From: Pyrrhosoma nymphula
Lineage: Eukaryota; Arthropoda; Insecta; Odonata; Coenagrionidae
Reading direction: 5' to 3'
DNA length: 64,000 nt
NCBI GenBank assembly: GCA_963573305.1
Contig: OY754328.1
Span: 45,189,822 to 45,253,821 of the forward strand
Both the position numbers and the translations under genes were made by a program. Under the pieces are notes generated by a model, which was not told where the DNA came from, ran no database searches, and worked only from the letters and a program-made list of their open reading frames with translations. Numbering within the stretch: position 1 is the stretch's first letter; each line of letters begins with the position of its first letter. Shown one piece after another: positions 11,645 to 24,543 of the stretch.

Positions 11645-14600
11645 CTGAAGACAAAAGAAGAAGGCCGTGCGTGAGAGAGAGAGGTGTGTGAAAGCGACGG
11701 GACCCACTGTCCTCAAGAACGGAAGGGGAGACACACAGGAGAAGAGTGTGAAGATGTTATCTGAGAGCTCAGATTTATTCATATTCATGTCGAGTAGAAG
11801 AGCATCATGAGAGCGTGGATAAGTTGACGTGATCCTCAGCGGGAGAATGATTTGAATTGGTTTTCATTTCAAGAAAATATCTGGCCTGATATAATCAAAA
11901 CCAGACCCTAGAATCGTAGGAGGTCAATTTTAATTTTCAACCAAAGTTTCGGCCAGAGTGTTCGTGGGGTCGCTCTGTTTGCAGGGAAACTTGGTTTCAA
12001 ACCCTTTGTGTGCTGTGCGGGCACTAGCAGATATCTGTGGGAAAGGTTGGTCATGCAATTCGCGGCAATGAACTAAAATTTATTTTGGCACTACATGACT
12101 GATAGCTCTCTAGACTATACTTGATAGACTAGAAGGGATATGTCATGAATAGGGACAAGCTAACGGCGAAGAGAAGAATGAGATTATTCCCGAATTACCA
12201 TGGTTGAATAGAGGCCCTTTCTCGCCCCAGTAGATGGGTCTACCAGAAATACTCAAGGATGAGATTTCCGCCTAACTATACTCTCGATTCGGCCGGATGA
12301 GCGAGCTGCCCGGTCTAAATGCTTGGTGCGAAGTTTGCGTATAATTTGAGCACGATTGACGTAACCTCGACGGCTGCGTGTTTGAGATTCGTGCTGGTGC
12401 ATTGAGACTGCGAGCGTCAAATCGAATAAGTTCTCAGCTCTCCTGATTTCAAACATGTACATCTTAGTTCTGATTTGACTTAAAAAAGGGTTTTATTATT
12501 TTGGAGGAAGAAATGTCAGACTATTGTATAAATGTGTTTGGGAAGCGTTGGTCAGAGGTAAAAGAATCGAACACCAGGAGCTCGTTAACAAGATCCTAAA
12601 TTAACACTAAGGAATGGGAAAAACTGATAGAAGTTGGAATAGTAAAAAAATAACGAAATAATGTCAGATGCGGAGAAAACTGTAGACGCAATTCTATAAC
12701 ACTGGATTCCGTTCTCAATATCAAGTACCAGCTAGCATACTAGGTCTTGTGCTGGATCATGTATCGTGTGAAACGGACTAAGGAAAGGGATCTATGACAT
12801 GACACACATGTTGTAACATGATTTTGTAACTACTGCTTACTTCACAACAATGCACCTGTTCTCCGTTTATTTCAGACCTTACGCACTAGGTGGCAGAACA
12901 CTTCAACACAGATCGGGAGCAGAGTTGATGTGCGCCAGACAATCAATAAAAGAGCTTCGATATAATCGCATATCCACGATCGTTGTTTTTGCGCTGATTT
13001 TTAAGGGAAGGCATCAAAAACGGAGAATGTAAAGTTTTTTATTCACTCATTCATTAAAGTGATCAACCGGTTAAAGGTAGGTTTTTATAGAAGTCAGAAA
13101 TTATCCTCCATATGAGGATTTTTTCTGGACACGTGCAGGGTCCTATCTACCTATAGTATTTATTTCTTCATCTCAGCATAAGTCCTACCTTTCTTCATCC
13201 CGTCCATAAAACCTAACCTCTTTCTTCCCCTTCCCCGCTTACCCAACATCCTTCCCTCTATCACGGCCTTCAGCAAACCATCGCCCAGGGGTGGTTACAT
13301 TACGGTGGGACGAAGATTCGTCAGAAAGCGATCGAATGACGACTAATAAGGTGCGACTTATTTCAAAGAGAGGATAAAATGTAAAAATATTTCGGTGCAG
13401 TCGAACTTCCTCCAGGCTGCCCTCATCTCAGATTGCGCCTTAGAATTGGGGCCTCCACTTCGACGGAGGTGAGACAAAACCTCAGCAAATTGAGTGCCTA
13501 TTAACAAAGTCTATTACATCTACTATTTGAACTTCAATAATGCGGAGTGGTCTCGAACATTGATGGAAACTGAAAGAAAATCGCAGAAATTTTAAACGAG
13601 AAAAATCCAATCATAGGTACTACGTTTGGGTAGTACGCAAACCAAATGTTGTCCAAAATCTCTCCGGGAGATTTTGATTAGCGTCTCGAAGGCCAACCTC
13701 ATAGCCTGAGAAGAGCGTGTGCGTCTGTCTCATCGGCTAGATCACCTATTACACTGGAACCCTCACTCAAGGTCCAACGTTTAAGAGCTTGGAGTGCACT
13801 CACGGAATTAGGAATATGAACGCAATTTCGCTCGTCCTGAACATGTTCGGTCAGTCCGATTTCTTCCGGGGAGGCGCATGAGTAAATGTTGAGCTTCCCA
13901 TCTTCCTCTTCTTAGGATGAATTCTTTTCTTCCAATGGTAGTAGAGAAAGGTCTATTGCTACATGCAACCACGCAGAAATTGCGATTACTCTCCGAAATC
14001 ACCAACTAACGCCTAAAAACTGCTATATGTTCTAGTTTTTCTATCATGGACGCAATAAATGACACCCATCTTGCAATGAACAGTCACTCTTTCACAGCTC
14101 TTCTCTTGGGCAGTAATTCTGAATGAAAGTGCGAACACGCTGTTTGTCAAAATAGCAACTAGAGTAGCTGTTTTCAAGGTTATTTCGACACAGTCGTGAT
14201 TCGCTATTCTGAATGACGAAATGAGGACAGAACGTCGCTATTATATCTGCTTGGTCGCAATTATAATAGCAGCACGCTCGCAATACGCAAGTCCGAATAG
14301 CGGATAGAGCAACGGTAGCAAGGGTAGCAATTCTGAACTTCTACGCCTCTTTCTCGTGCGTGCAGCACAGTAGATATCCACATTTAAAAATGCTTTCATC
14401 CGTTTTAGCAGTAGCCACTCCAGCAATGAAAATTAATTAATTGAAAAGAAATAGTTCTCATTACAGCAATGATATTTAATTAAGATAAAGATCGTCACGG
14501 TGCCAATCAGTTTTGTGCTGTCTCAAAATGAAAATGAATGATTGTACGGGAGAGATTTACCAGGCCATTTTTCTGCTTTCCCCAATGCGAGGGGCACCAC

Positions 14601-14722
14601 AGTAGTGTATAGTGAACCGTTACATATTGTTTTCATCAAGTAAAGACATGAAACTCAATTATATGGACAATTAAACAGACTGCAACTAAAAAAAGTTAAC
14701 TATGAAAAAATATTTTACTCAC
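11645..14722. other. Intron of the homeobox gene, nothing else recognised
   Basis: No transposon protein, tandem repeat or convincing exon was seen. The sequence is of ordinary composition, with a pyrimidine-rich patch near 13180-13290. Short open frames on both strands have no recognisable domains. Confidence 0.5.
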
Positions 14723-14770
14723 CTGATATCTTTTTCTTTGAATAACTATCAAATAAGCAGGTCAAAGCGG
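14723..14770 (-). CDS. Prop: Candidate small upstream exon of the homeobox gene
   Basis: On the minus strand, 48 bp lie between a good acceptor (pyrimidine-rich, ending gtttatag) and a strong donor (ATCAG then gtgagt). The phases fit: two bases, 15 codons, one base. The last G joins the GC of the exon at 11466-11644 to make glycine, giving ALTCLFDSYSKKKIS followed by G and VEGAFKKLK. The open frame also extends about 45 codons further upstream without a Met, so the acceptor is a choice, not a certainty. I found no start-codon exon. This is inference from splice consensus, phase and a protein-like reading; RNA data would settle it. Confidence 0.45.
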
Positions 14771-16899
14771 CTATAAACAACAATACGTGTTTACGTAGTC
14801 GTCCATGACACCAGCATGAGAACAGTGGCGCACTAGAGCGGCTACATTCCGAACTATGCAATCAGTCCATCTCTCCCGAGGAGCCATCCCTCCCAAACTT
14901 ACCCTATACTTTCTCAGGTGGAATTAGGCGGAAATAGTTCTTTTTTCATTACTTTTCACAGCGTTCTCTTTGCACATCAATAAAATACATTTATATTTCT
15001 GCTAAGCCTGCTTGGCTAGAGAGTGATTCGTTCGACGAATTGCCTCAATTTCAACGCTGCCCTCTCGAGTTCCAAGGTCGAGCCCCATATAAGAGATAGA
15101 GACTGTGACTCGTCGGACATAATGGTGACTCCTGTCAGGCCACGAATTAGCCGCGAATTACAGACCTCATTTGACCGATACACCCTCAATTCGAGAGAGG
15201 GCTATATCCCAAGTCTAGGACCGTGTCTCATCGTGTGTCTCAATCTCCCATCGTGTAGACTAAATATACAAGTCCTTGTGGTTCGTGCAGAAGTAGTATG
15301 CGCTGATATTGATACACCATGTAGGACGTGTGATCCCCTTTTTATTGATTTCCTCTTGTAGGATGTTCGGATCTCTATTAATTTTAAGTCAGACTGACTT
15401 CGACAGACCCTTGGGAAAAGGGCCCATGACATGAGTTCGTGAACAATTTTTATTTTATAATTGCGCTGAAATTCGAAACCACAGAGGCGCATTCATTACA
15501 CGTCACGTTTAGATCACGAAAGAGGTAACAATAATATTATGTGCCAATTTCCTGGCGTCCAGCAACTCTTTTGGAGATGATATGTCAAAAATCATAACAA
15601 AGAATTATGATTCCGATGAGCATCCGGTGGTCGCAAATTTACGGAGGAAATCCTCGCAAAATTGAAACTAACTCCATCAGCAAACTTAAACTTTCGGCCA
15701 ATCCTGAGTTCAATTGCTCCGGGGTCGCCAAGCATCTCGCCAGCTGTGAGTCAGCTCCGTCTCGGACTGAAAAGATTGGAGTCAGTTTACATTGTGAACG
15801 GTGCATAAAATGCCCGCTTCGGTTCCACGCTTTAAAAAAGGCCGAATTTGGAATCGTTTCGGACGGTTGTCTGTGACAGAAAACAGCTCTCTCCATTCAT
15901 TCCTCTCTCTCTCTCTGTCGCACTCGAAGGAACGAATCACGGCGAAGGAATCTCATCGGCGCAACTGACGTCCAAGTGCTTCTTCCACTTGTCAAAGTGT
16001 TTCCGCGATAGAGGCGCAGGGATTGGGGGGGCTCTCTTTCTTCCTCTCGGTCTGTCTGTGAACAACGCGAGTCGTCAACCCCCCCGCGGTGGTCTTCTTC
16101 CGGTGGATGGCGCTCCGAAGGCGGCAGAAGGCGCGAGCATCGGCTCTTCTTCTTCTTCCGAGTGAGCGGAGGCTCATTTCCAGTCGGATGCATTAATTGC
16201 TACGCCCCCCCCGCTGCGATGAGGGTCTCTGCCCCTCCCCCCTTGTATGCCAGAGGGCTGTCCAGCCGAGTGAACGCCCCCCCCCCTCGCTCTGGGTGCA
16301 CCTCTTGGGGGGCATGGCCCATTGTTCCACCACGACATTTGTCTCCCGCTCACTGATGACTGGCTAATCGGACGCCACCTGGTGACATAATCGAGCGAGT
16401 TCGTCCAAGAACCAGAGATCCGCTCGCCCGTGATGAGTCATGGCTGCCAACCGTCCCTATTTTCGCGCTCCCATGCTCTCAATTTGTTTATCAATATTCC
16501 ACGCCTCCCGGGAGGGAAAAATGAAATATATGATAATATTATAAAATATATATCAAATTAAATGCTCTCCTTCTCAAACCAACCGATCATAGGTTCGATC
16601 GGGAAGCCGCGGTGGCAAGGATTGGCATTGCACCTTGACCTCTCACACCTCTGAGGGATTGATTGATTGCATGGACCCCCGCATAACTGTTCCCTCTCCG
16701 CACGACACTCAAGCCTCCGAAACTATTTCGGTGCGGCGGGCAATAGCCTCTCCTGCCGGCCCTCAACGCAACAGCAACCAGCGGCATCGCGAATATTTGT
16801 GTTGTCCGTGCCATTGGCGAGATGGAGAAACTTCTTCTTTCCTTTGGCGCTAAAGCCACGTGCGGGGGACGTCCCTTGGCCTCTCTCTCTCCTTCCTTC
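14771..16899. other. Spacer with a CpG-rich, pyrimidine-rich zone; possible regulatory region
   Basis: No gene or repeat protein was recognised. From about 15880 to 16370 the sequence is rich in CpG, CT repeats (15901-15920) and short C and G runs, unlike the AT-rich flanks. It lies upstream of the known exons of the minus-strand homeobox gene, so a promoter or 5' untranslated region is possible, but no TATA or initiator could be fixed. Confidence 0.35.
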
Positions 16900-17090
16900 T
16901 CCGTCTCGCTCAAGTTCCTCATTCTCATCTTCCTCAGATCCTCCATCATCCAGCCATCCAGCCGTCTCGCGGCATAATACCTCCCTTCCACTTCCCTTTC
17001 CGCCGTTACCGCTTCTCGCGTCTTTTCCAAATGGCCCAACCACTGGATTCTCAGGGATTTTATGAATTTAACAATACGCTCTCCTTTCAT
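16900..17090 (-). mobile_element. LINE fragment, extreme C-terminus of a reverse transcriptase ORF
   Basis: The minus strand reads RIVKFIKSLRIQWLGHLEKT, then RRLDGWMMEDLRKMRMRN. This matches the well-known LINE ORF2 tail of the form 'IVKFIKSRRLQWLGHVERM ... RGRP..W.D.VEEDLRKM'. It sits inside a long chance-extended ORF (16587-17258) whose remaining parts have no such similarity. It is a short relic; the clade cannot be fixed. Confidence 0.75.
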
Positions 17091-17342
17091 TTGCATTAAG
17101 GCGAGGTGAGCCTCGGGAACTGAAATACACGAAAGAAAACAGAGGACGAGAGATTGGCAAGAGCAGATGACGTCTTGGCGCCTTTGATGGGAGGAATGGT
17201 AAGAGGCTGCAAGGGCCGAGTGATACGTTGATGTGGATGTCAGACACATTAACTGCACGACTCATGGTTGTGTAAACTGCATGCAATATACGTATATATT
17301 GCATTGTTCAAAATTGATTTTCATGGGAAAACAATCCACAAG

Positions 17343-17407
17343 GACTGGGGATCGAACTACGGGCCTTTGGGTTGCCGGGCCAGTGCCGAGAGCACTACAT
17401 CATCCTG
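17343..17407 (-). repeat. tRNA-derived SINE head
   Basis: Read on the minus strand the segment looks like a tRNA from the D arm to the T arm: an ATGATGTAGTGCTC A-box region and a B-box AGTTCGATCCC. The left flank keeps no full acceptor stem. I read it as a SINE promoter, not a working tRNA gene. Confidence 0.6.
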
Positions 17408-17535
17408 GATTCCTGTTTCTCCTGGACATTTCAATACGATTTCAGGGATCTGGAGGTTTAAACAAGGCTTGAGAAATTATTTATGATAAACTAACCCGAG
17501 ATTAAGTGCGATATTCGACAGGAGAAAAATCATTC

Positions 17536-17607
17536 GCCTTGACCGGGATTCGAACCCGGATCATTCGATTTCGCGCCGAGTGCTTTAACCAGTTAAGCTA
17601 ACGAGGC
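17536..17607 (-). repeat. tRNA-like sequence, 72 nt, head of a SINE
   Basis: On the minus strand it starts GCCTCGT and ends AAGGC. It has a D arm around TTAACTGGTTAA, an imperfect anticodon stem with loop CGCGAAA, and a perfect T arm CCGGG TTCGAAT CCCGG. The acceptor stem has two mismatches and position 33 is G instead of U, so a working tRNA is unlikely. A short direct repeat (TAAGTGCGATATTC) occurs at about 17504 and 17834, one on each side. Confidence 0.7.
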
Positions 17608-18414
17608 GTCCTTCTCCCCTGTGGATTATTTGGTGGCTTTATAGATGCATGGTGGTCAGGACTGCTAGACATATGATGTCATTAGCAGTCCAAATCGTGC
17701 GCCAAGCGCCACGGTCCGCGAGGATAAAGCCGAACATGGAACACAAGGAGGTGTTCGGTCTTTTGACTAATTTTGAGGATACCAGGACTAGCTACGTTAG
17801 TTACCTTTACGGAGTCACCCGCAAGTGCACATAAGTGCGATATTCCGCAGAGGAAAAAATTAACTCAAGATTAGCTAATTGAGTATTCCGGGAAAATAGT
17901 GAAAAGTTTATCGTATATATTATTCATCATAATGGAAGATAACACTTGATATAACCTGAGATGTGTAGTGTGGCCTAAATCCTGGCACTGGATGATCGGA
18001 TCAACGCTATGCACTTCAGCATGTCCTAGAGAAATGCTTGGGTGTACAAAAGAAAGTACACTGAGCATTTGTGGATGTAGAGAAGGAACATGGGAGCAAA
18101 TAGAAATAAACTTTGAAAGGCTATGAGCAACTATGGGGTGAACGAGCTGCGATTAAAAGTTATAATGGTCATGCAACACATGAAAGCAAAACACAAATGT
18201 GAGTGCAGAGAGGTCATTTAGTGACTGATTTTCAATTAAATTGTTCGTATAAAATAAATACGAGTGATGGTTTAATGTTCATTAGAATATAAATTTGAGA
18301 GATGCATGTCTTTATAATAAAGAGGCGTTGGAGATGTAAATGTGCGAATTTTGCTGCACGCTGCGTTTCTGTTTGCGACACCACATGGATTACAAGGGCT
18401 CCTGGATAACTTTT

Positions 18415-19000
18415 GTTAAGCTAAAGAGAAAGAGGACTGGATTAAGGTTAAATGTGCCAATGAGAAAAGTGGCGGCGTTTGACAGGGAAAATGGGAGGAA
18501 TGATTGCATCGTGAGGTTAAATGGTGAATTAAGGGCATTAGTATATAGATGATGATTTTGTGTACATTGTTCGAATGATGGGAGGATACACGAAGAGATT
18601 AATAGGTGCGAAAATGCTCGCAGGAAAGTTGTAGGTAGTAATGAAGTGGGGTGGTATATCAAGAAGAATGTGCGCCGGCAAAACTTGCAGTGCAAAGAAT
18701 AAACAACATTTGCAGTGTGCTAAGGCGTGTTTCCCCTTACTTTATCGCGTGAAAGTAAAGATTGAGTTGGCCTCGATAAGGGCAGGGCAGGGGGGTCGCT
18801 AGGGGCAGCGGGGGGTGAAGTGTGTTTAAGGTGAAGGCAAAGAGGGATGTGGTTGGGAATGAGTGGGCGATGAAAGAATGTGGAATGCATTTTCTAGTAA
18901 TGGATGAAGACGCGCTTCGTTGGTTTGGCCACGTAGAGAAAATGGATGAGAATCGAATAACGAAGGATATCCATGATTGATGAGTGAACGGCGTGATGGG
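18415..19000 (+). mobile_element. LINE fragment, RT connection and C-terminal region
   Basis: Blocks in order along the plus strand, in different frames because of indels: GLRLNVPMRKVAAFDREN, CIVRLNGE, NDGRIHEEINRCENARRKV, and DALRWFGHVEKMDENRITK. This is the standard order in a widespread arthropod LINE family ('K.KVM.F.R ... LNGE ... DGR...EI.RR.N.A.KV ... LRWFGHVERM'). The segment between the third and fourth block is degenerate. No active copy is possible. To about 19240 the sequence is GA-rich with no further recognisable protein. Confidence 0.85.
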
Positions 19001-19522
19001 AATAGGTGGACCGAGGAAGGCTTAGCGGGGGAATGCTGCGAAAGGGATGGGGAAGAGAGAGAGATAGGAGGGGAAAACGGAAAATACAAAATGTTCAAGT
19101 ACTAACAAGAGAGCGCGTGCGACGAAATACATGAATGAGGCAGAAGCGAAGGAGTGATGCATGGATAGAGAAGTGTGTATGTTTAAGTTCGTAGAAGTGT
19201 ACCACTCCCGTCTTGACGTAAATAAAAGATTCCACAAGTAAGACAGTTTTTGACACAGATATCCTGTTTCAAAACTTTCCGAGGCCTCCCAAGGCCGGTA
19301 ACCGTAGGGCCGGTATTTCGTGTCACATTAACGTCTCGTTTTATATCGCTTGAAACTCGGCACAAATTCCCTGCAATCGGGATCGATGCATGGCTCGATA
19401 TCACGAGCGGCTGCTGTTGCCCCCTTTCACAAGAGGCTGGTTGTTTGGCTGGATTGGGTGGGGGGTGGTGTCGTCAGATTGGCGTGTTCGGGCGAGAGGG
19501 TATGTTGCTGATGAGGAGGTTG

Positions 19523-20100
19523 AATGAATGAATGGAAGCTTTAATAATGCTCTGGGGTGACCCATTAGAGCAAGTAACTATATAAAAAAATATAAATTCT
19601 GCTCAAATAATCGTAATACATACATTTAAAAAAAATAATTAAACCAATTAAATTAACCTGATTTTCACAAATTTACTGTTGAGTTTTTAAATGTGAATAT
19701 GGTTTTCCCTTGAATGATTGGAGTGATGAGGATGATTTGATGTGAGAGGGTAGCGAGTTCCAAAACTTGGAAGCAGCGATAAGAAAGGAGTTAAGATAGA
19801 GGTTGGTACGGGCGTTGGGGATATGAAGGAAGCTAGGGTTTGATCGGGTTCATCTTTGGGAAACACTTCTCCTGAGGGTAAATATATCATATCGGTAGGC
19901 GAGATTCCGATTAAGGAAGTTGAAGCGGAAGGGGGATAGGATGGGACCTTGGGGAACGCCACCTGCACGAGGGAGAGGGGAGGAGGTGTTTACTGAGAGG
20001 TGCAGACGAAAGAGAGCGCTTCGAAAGGAAAAATTGGAGGATTTTCGTTACAAAAAGAGATGTATGTATAGGACGGGATGAGATGTTTAAGATGCGTTTG
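19523..20100 (-). mobile_element. LINE fragment with an internal deletion joining RT domain 4 to the C-terminus
   Basis: The minus strand reads FRLHLSVNTSSP, then GGVPQGPILSPFRFNF, the RT block just before the catalytic YxDD. It runs directly into LAYRYDIFTLRRS and, after one stop, TRSNPSFLHIPNARTNLY, SFLIAASKFWNSLPSHI and SFKGKPYSHL, the extreme C-terminus. The YxDD and thumb are therefore missing and were lost by deletion. The 3' end at 19523-19535 is a GAAT microsatellite. The same C-terminal pattern occurs in the LINE at 51421-52130. Confidence 0.85.
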
Positions 20101-23100
20101 GAATAACTGCAGATGGCTCTGCGTGTTTGGTTTTCTTGACTCTGAACTCGAACAAAGCATTTTCTTCGCGATGTGGAGGATTTTGTGGAGAGTCGTTTAA
20201 GGTTTTTCTCTCCGAAATCGTTTCGGATCACGTGTTCTCGATTTATGTGGACGAGGTCGGTGCGCTCTCCAGTATTTCCGAAAGAAAATCCACGTGGCTG
20301 ATTGGTGGTAATTATTGGGACCGGAGAGGAGTAAACCACGTTTCTAAAGGTGGATGACTTTGGGAGTGAAAGTGATATGTGCTTACTAGGTGAATGAGAT
20401 GGGTGACAGCGATGTTTTTGATGGTTGATTTTGCGATGGAATCGGAACCTGGGTTGGATTTGGATTTCAGTTTTTTGATGACAGGAAATTGATGGACATG
20501 AATCCCCGCCGTGAGTAAATGGGAGCTCATAAAGCCCACCTGCTCATGTGAGGCCGCGGCGTTTCTTAGCCACCGATCATCAACCCAAACTGACGAAGCC
20601 GGCAGGATAGTAGACGAAATATTTTCCAAGAAACGGACTCTTGTGGAAGAAAGGGTGGAACACCCAGAAGAGAGCAAATCCAACGCTAGCCTACGGAAGA
20701 ACAATACTCCATGGCTGGGAATACGGAATCCGAAGAAAGGAAATCGTGGAAGAAGTTTAGAGCGCGGTGCATTTTCAGCTTAGTTTTTGACGGCGTCAGC
20801 GTGATAATGTCTTGGTCTTGGCGCTGCGAGTCCTCTGCAGACCCTACTTCACCGAAAGCGATGTTCCTCTGCCCGCATCTGCCCGTGTTAAACGCCACTC
20901 CTGGCGACCGCACCCGGAAGCCCGTGGGTGTGTTTGCGGAACTCGGAGATAGAACGTCCATCGGAGAGCTTTCGTCTTTCTATTGACGACCTCACTCACG
21001 CGAGAGTCTCCAACCCGTAATTGTTCGACTCCCTGAATCTCAACGCTGCCACTCGAACCGCTGACAAGGGATCACCGTCCAGGCGAGTGATATTTACACT
21101 GTGAATCTCACACGTTTTCCTCATTTCGAATGAAATTATTTTCTCTCAACAGCTATGCTCTTCACGATTTCATTCGTTTCGCGGGGAGCTATTCAAGCGA
21201 GACGTTTTGAGCAGAGGGGGGGGGGGGAGGATTGGTTCTCCCTAACTACATTGCTACACGTAAGGGGTATCACCCTGATCGACATTGTCGGGAAGATTTT
21301 ACTCAAATGCGAGATCGTACTCGCGTCAATTTTTCAATTATCATAGGACGAAAAATCTTAGTTTGTAGCACTGAAAACAATGCGTATCTTTTATATTATG
21401 CGCCATGAACACGAATACTCACGAATATTTAATCCAATAATAATAATAACTGCCGTAGAAGCCTCATCGTATCTTCATTTAGCATACAATTTCTGCAAAC
21501 TATGATAATGAACAGCTTTTCATCGTTGACGGCTTATTTTATAAAACCATCCCCAGAGTCAAGCTCTAGTAATGGCATGAGTGGCCGTGGCTGCTGAATA
21601 GATTCATGTCGGCAAACGCGTGTTCCATCGGTATTCAGCTCCAACAAGAATATCATCAAAGGTTGTAAGTTTTCTACTTTGTGGAAATGCATTATACAAT
21701 GAAAGAAAACACTTTGCATTTTCACACCATTAAATCGGTCGACCGCGATGCTCAGCGCATGAGTGTCATTATTAAGAAGGCAAAAATAACTTGAATTCGC
21801 AATTATTTTATGTACCCATTTGGTCTACCCCCTCTTCTCAATAATGAAATGGATAAACATAGAAGAGACTTGTGACTCCGAGTGTATGCCGTCTTGATAA
21901 TGACGCTCGTGCGTAGAAACCGCGGTCGACCGATTAAGTCGTTTGAAGATACGCTTTCTTTCCTTTCCAACAAGAACACTAGATGTTTACTGCTCAGTAT
22001 TCCCTTTAGCAGCGGGAATCGCGAAAATACATCGTTCGTCGTATATCTTCAAATGTATACTTACAAAAAATCTATGACACTTTACGTATGATTGTTGAGG
22101 GAGGAGAGGGGTTGGTTTCAGTAAATCTTGCGCTGTCTCAGAAGGGTTGATTTTAAATGTGGCCAATATCGCTTTAAGTAACACTTGGAACATTCCTTTT
22201 CGTAAAATATAATTATAAAAAAGACGCCTATGAGGTAATGTCAAAAGGACTATCTTTCCCTTGTAATGGAATGTGACCGAACACTGAAATGGCCACCGCG
22301 CATCCTATAGCGTACTTGATTAACTGCGGTCACCTCCTGGACCCTCTCGTCAAAATTCGCCCTGAACACCCCTCCCTTTCCTCTCCTTCCAGCCCCTCTA
22401 GAATATTGGCTCTGCATCCATCACGTTTACCGCTCCGAACTGAACGACGTGACGCAGAGCAAAACGCACCCCCCTCTCCAAGACGCAGCCCCGAGTAATC
22501 TTGTGCCCTCGCGTCCCGAAGTACCCCCAAGGCGATTAACTCCATCGTCGAGTGATCGGTGTCAACTGACTGGCATACGGGAATACAATTGGAACGACAA
22601 AGTCGAATAAAGTGTAATGCGATGGCGATAAAGTAGTTCAGTGATTGCGAAGTCTATGCGTGAAGTGCTTTCATGAGCGCACGAGGCCACGGAAGGGGCA
22701 AGAGGGGAGGGTGGGAGGGGCAAGAGGCGAGGGGGGGGGGGAGGCCCCACTCCTCCGGACACTCAACAATTAGGGATGAGATGTTGAACGCGCGGTTGGA
22801 CCTTCCACGTTGTATTCGTTCGAACACCGAATGCGGTCAATGGCTCCCTCACACCCTCAACACCCCAAATGGAGGCTTCAAACGCAGCGGCTTGCGTTGC
22901 TATTATTATTATTATTATTGTCCAAAGTAAGCAGAGGTCACGTTCTAGTCCTCACCTTAATTACTTCAATGCTCCTCGTTTTAGTCGTGCTGGGTGTTCG
23001 GCAGTTTCGATGCTTCAGGAGTGGCCACCAAACCACCAGGATCACCAAAACCCTGGCCCCTCCCCTCCCACCACCCGCCGCACCACCACACCCCACCATT

Positions 23101-24510
23101 CCACATCGGATCTCCGCTCAGCGCTCTCGTGGACAACTCTTCGCCTTTTATTATTGTCACCGCCGCACAGAGGTCCATTCGAATGGAATTTGAGAGTGAA
23201 ACGGATTAGCTAATCGAGTGTACCGCCCCTTGCATCCCTTAGCGGCAGAAAGAGAGCCAATCGATTTCCACCCCTGCCCCCCCAACGCCTCTCTCTCTAC
23301 AACCAGGAAGTGAAAAGGGTTTCGCATGGATTCTTTTTTTTTACTCTCTTTCCCCCATCTCCCCCTTTCTCCACACACACTCGCCGGGAAACAACCCCCT
23401 CCCCCTCCTCCTAACCCCCACCCCTTTCCACTCCCGCGGCACCCTTTGTTCGCGAGTGAACCCAGGGAGTGTGGAACCACGGGGTGTAGGGGACGCAGAT
23501 TCGGCCTTGTCCCCCCCCTCCCCTGCCCCCCACCCTTCGCGCGTCCTAAATGACGTCTCTTGCTCCGAATTTGAGACGAAAGTGGAAACGCGCTCCCCTT
23601 ACACTTCGATCACCGCGCGAGAACCGGCGTTACCAACCCAACGCATTCCCACTGTCGTACCTCTGTGCTTGCGGCAGCGTTTTCCAACCCTGTTTCCCCT
23701 CGGTCAGCCATTTCCACTCGCCGCACCTGCCATTCATTTCAAATTTGAATCCCCTGAGACTCTCTGCAGTTTTCGGAGAGGTCATGAAAGCAGGTGACAC
23801 GCTCCTCTGTGTTAATCTAACAAAGTAACAGCTTACCATTCTCCATATTTTCGACCTTGTTTGATTATCGTGCTTCATCTTTCCGGTTGCCCCATCGCGA
23901 TGCCAGCGCTAATCAGTCACATTTGGAAGCGTTATCAACTACGCGCGTGCATCCCCTAAATGCTTATGTGCTCAAACACACGCGGCGAACGTCAGATGGT
24001 GCGAGGCCATAAGGAGTCAGTTGGCAGTGGATTGGAGGGTTGGGGGTATCCCTTCTCCGCCCTTTCAAAAGCGAGCAGGGCGAGTCGAGAGGAATTGCCA
24101 ACCGGACGGTAACGCAATGTAATTGTGGGGGAGAGGGGGGAACATGGGAAGGGGGGGAGGGAGTGAGAAAGGGAACCAAAACCAAGCGTTCTTTTCGAAA
24201 CGAAGTTGAATCCACTCCCGCGCTGTTATCCTCGTAAACGTAAATGCTTACTAAATGTGCAAAAAAACTTGTTTCCGTATGAATACACAAATAACGAATA
24301 ATGTCTCATGATGATTTTTGATATATCTGTTAAAGCATACAACCATTATATTCCATTTTATTGATTCGAACCTGCAACCTCTGCTTTCACATACTTCTAC
24401 TAAATGCCGATAGTGGGTTATTTTTTTCAAATGTACCTTCACTCATTTAGAGTAATCGAAATAGGTGGTTAATTCTGCACAAAAAGAGAAGTATCAGGCG
24501 TGATATGGTC
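20101..24510. other. Spacer without recognised genes
   Basis: Nothing with a recognisable domain was seen. Composition alternates between AT-rich stretches (21340-22280) and CpG- and C/G-run-rich stretches (22300-24200), the latter producing overlapping long ORFs on both strands. Short microsatellites occur: AAT at 21439-21450, and ATT at 22900-22918. G runs occur near 21219 and 22732. Confidence 0.5.
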
Positions 24511-24543
24511 CTGATGATGATGCACTGCATCGAAACCATGGTC
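24511..24543 (+). ncRNA. Hammerhead-like ribozyme motif with intact core (copy C)
   Basis: Core CTGATGA (24511-24517), one T, a near-perfect hairpin GATGCA-C-TGCATC, GAA (24532-24534), palindrome ACCATGGT (24535-24542) and C (24543). All conserved core bases are present. Stem I is not obvious. The tail GTGGAAAATT at 24561-24570 is identical to that of copy B although stems II and III differ. This makes a shared repeat family with compensatory changes the best explanation. Confidence 0.6.

Noticed and set aside
16587..17258. 223-codon minus-strand ORF taken as one protein
   Set aside because: Only the middle (16900-17090) resembles a protein, a LINE C-terminus. The flanks are CpG-rich or repeat sequence that happens to stay open.
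17536..17607. Functional tRNA gene
   Set aside because: Mismatches in the acceptor stem, G at position 33 and an attached SINE-like flank argue for a SINE head.
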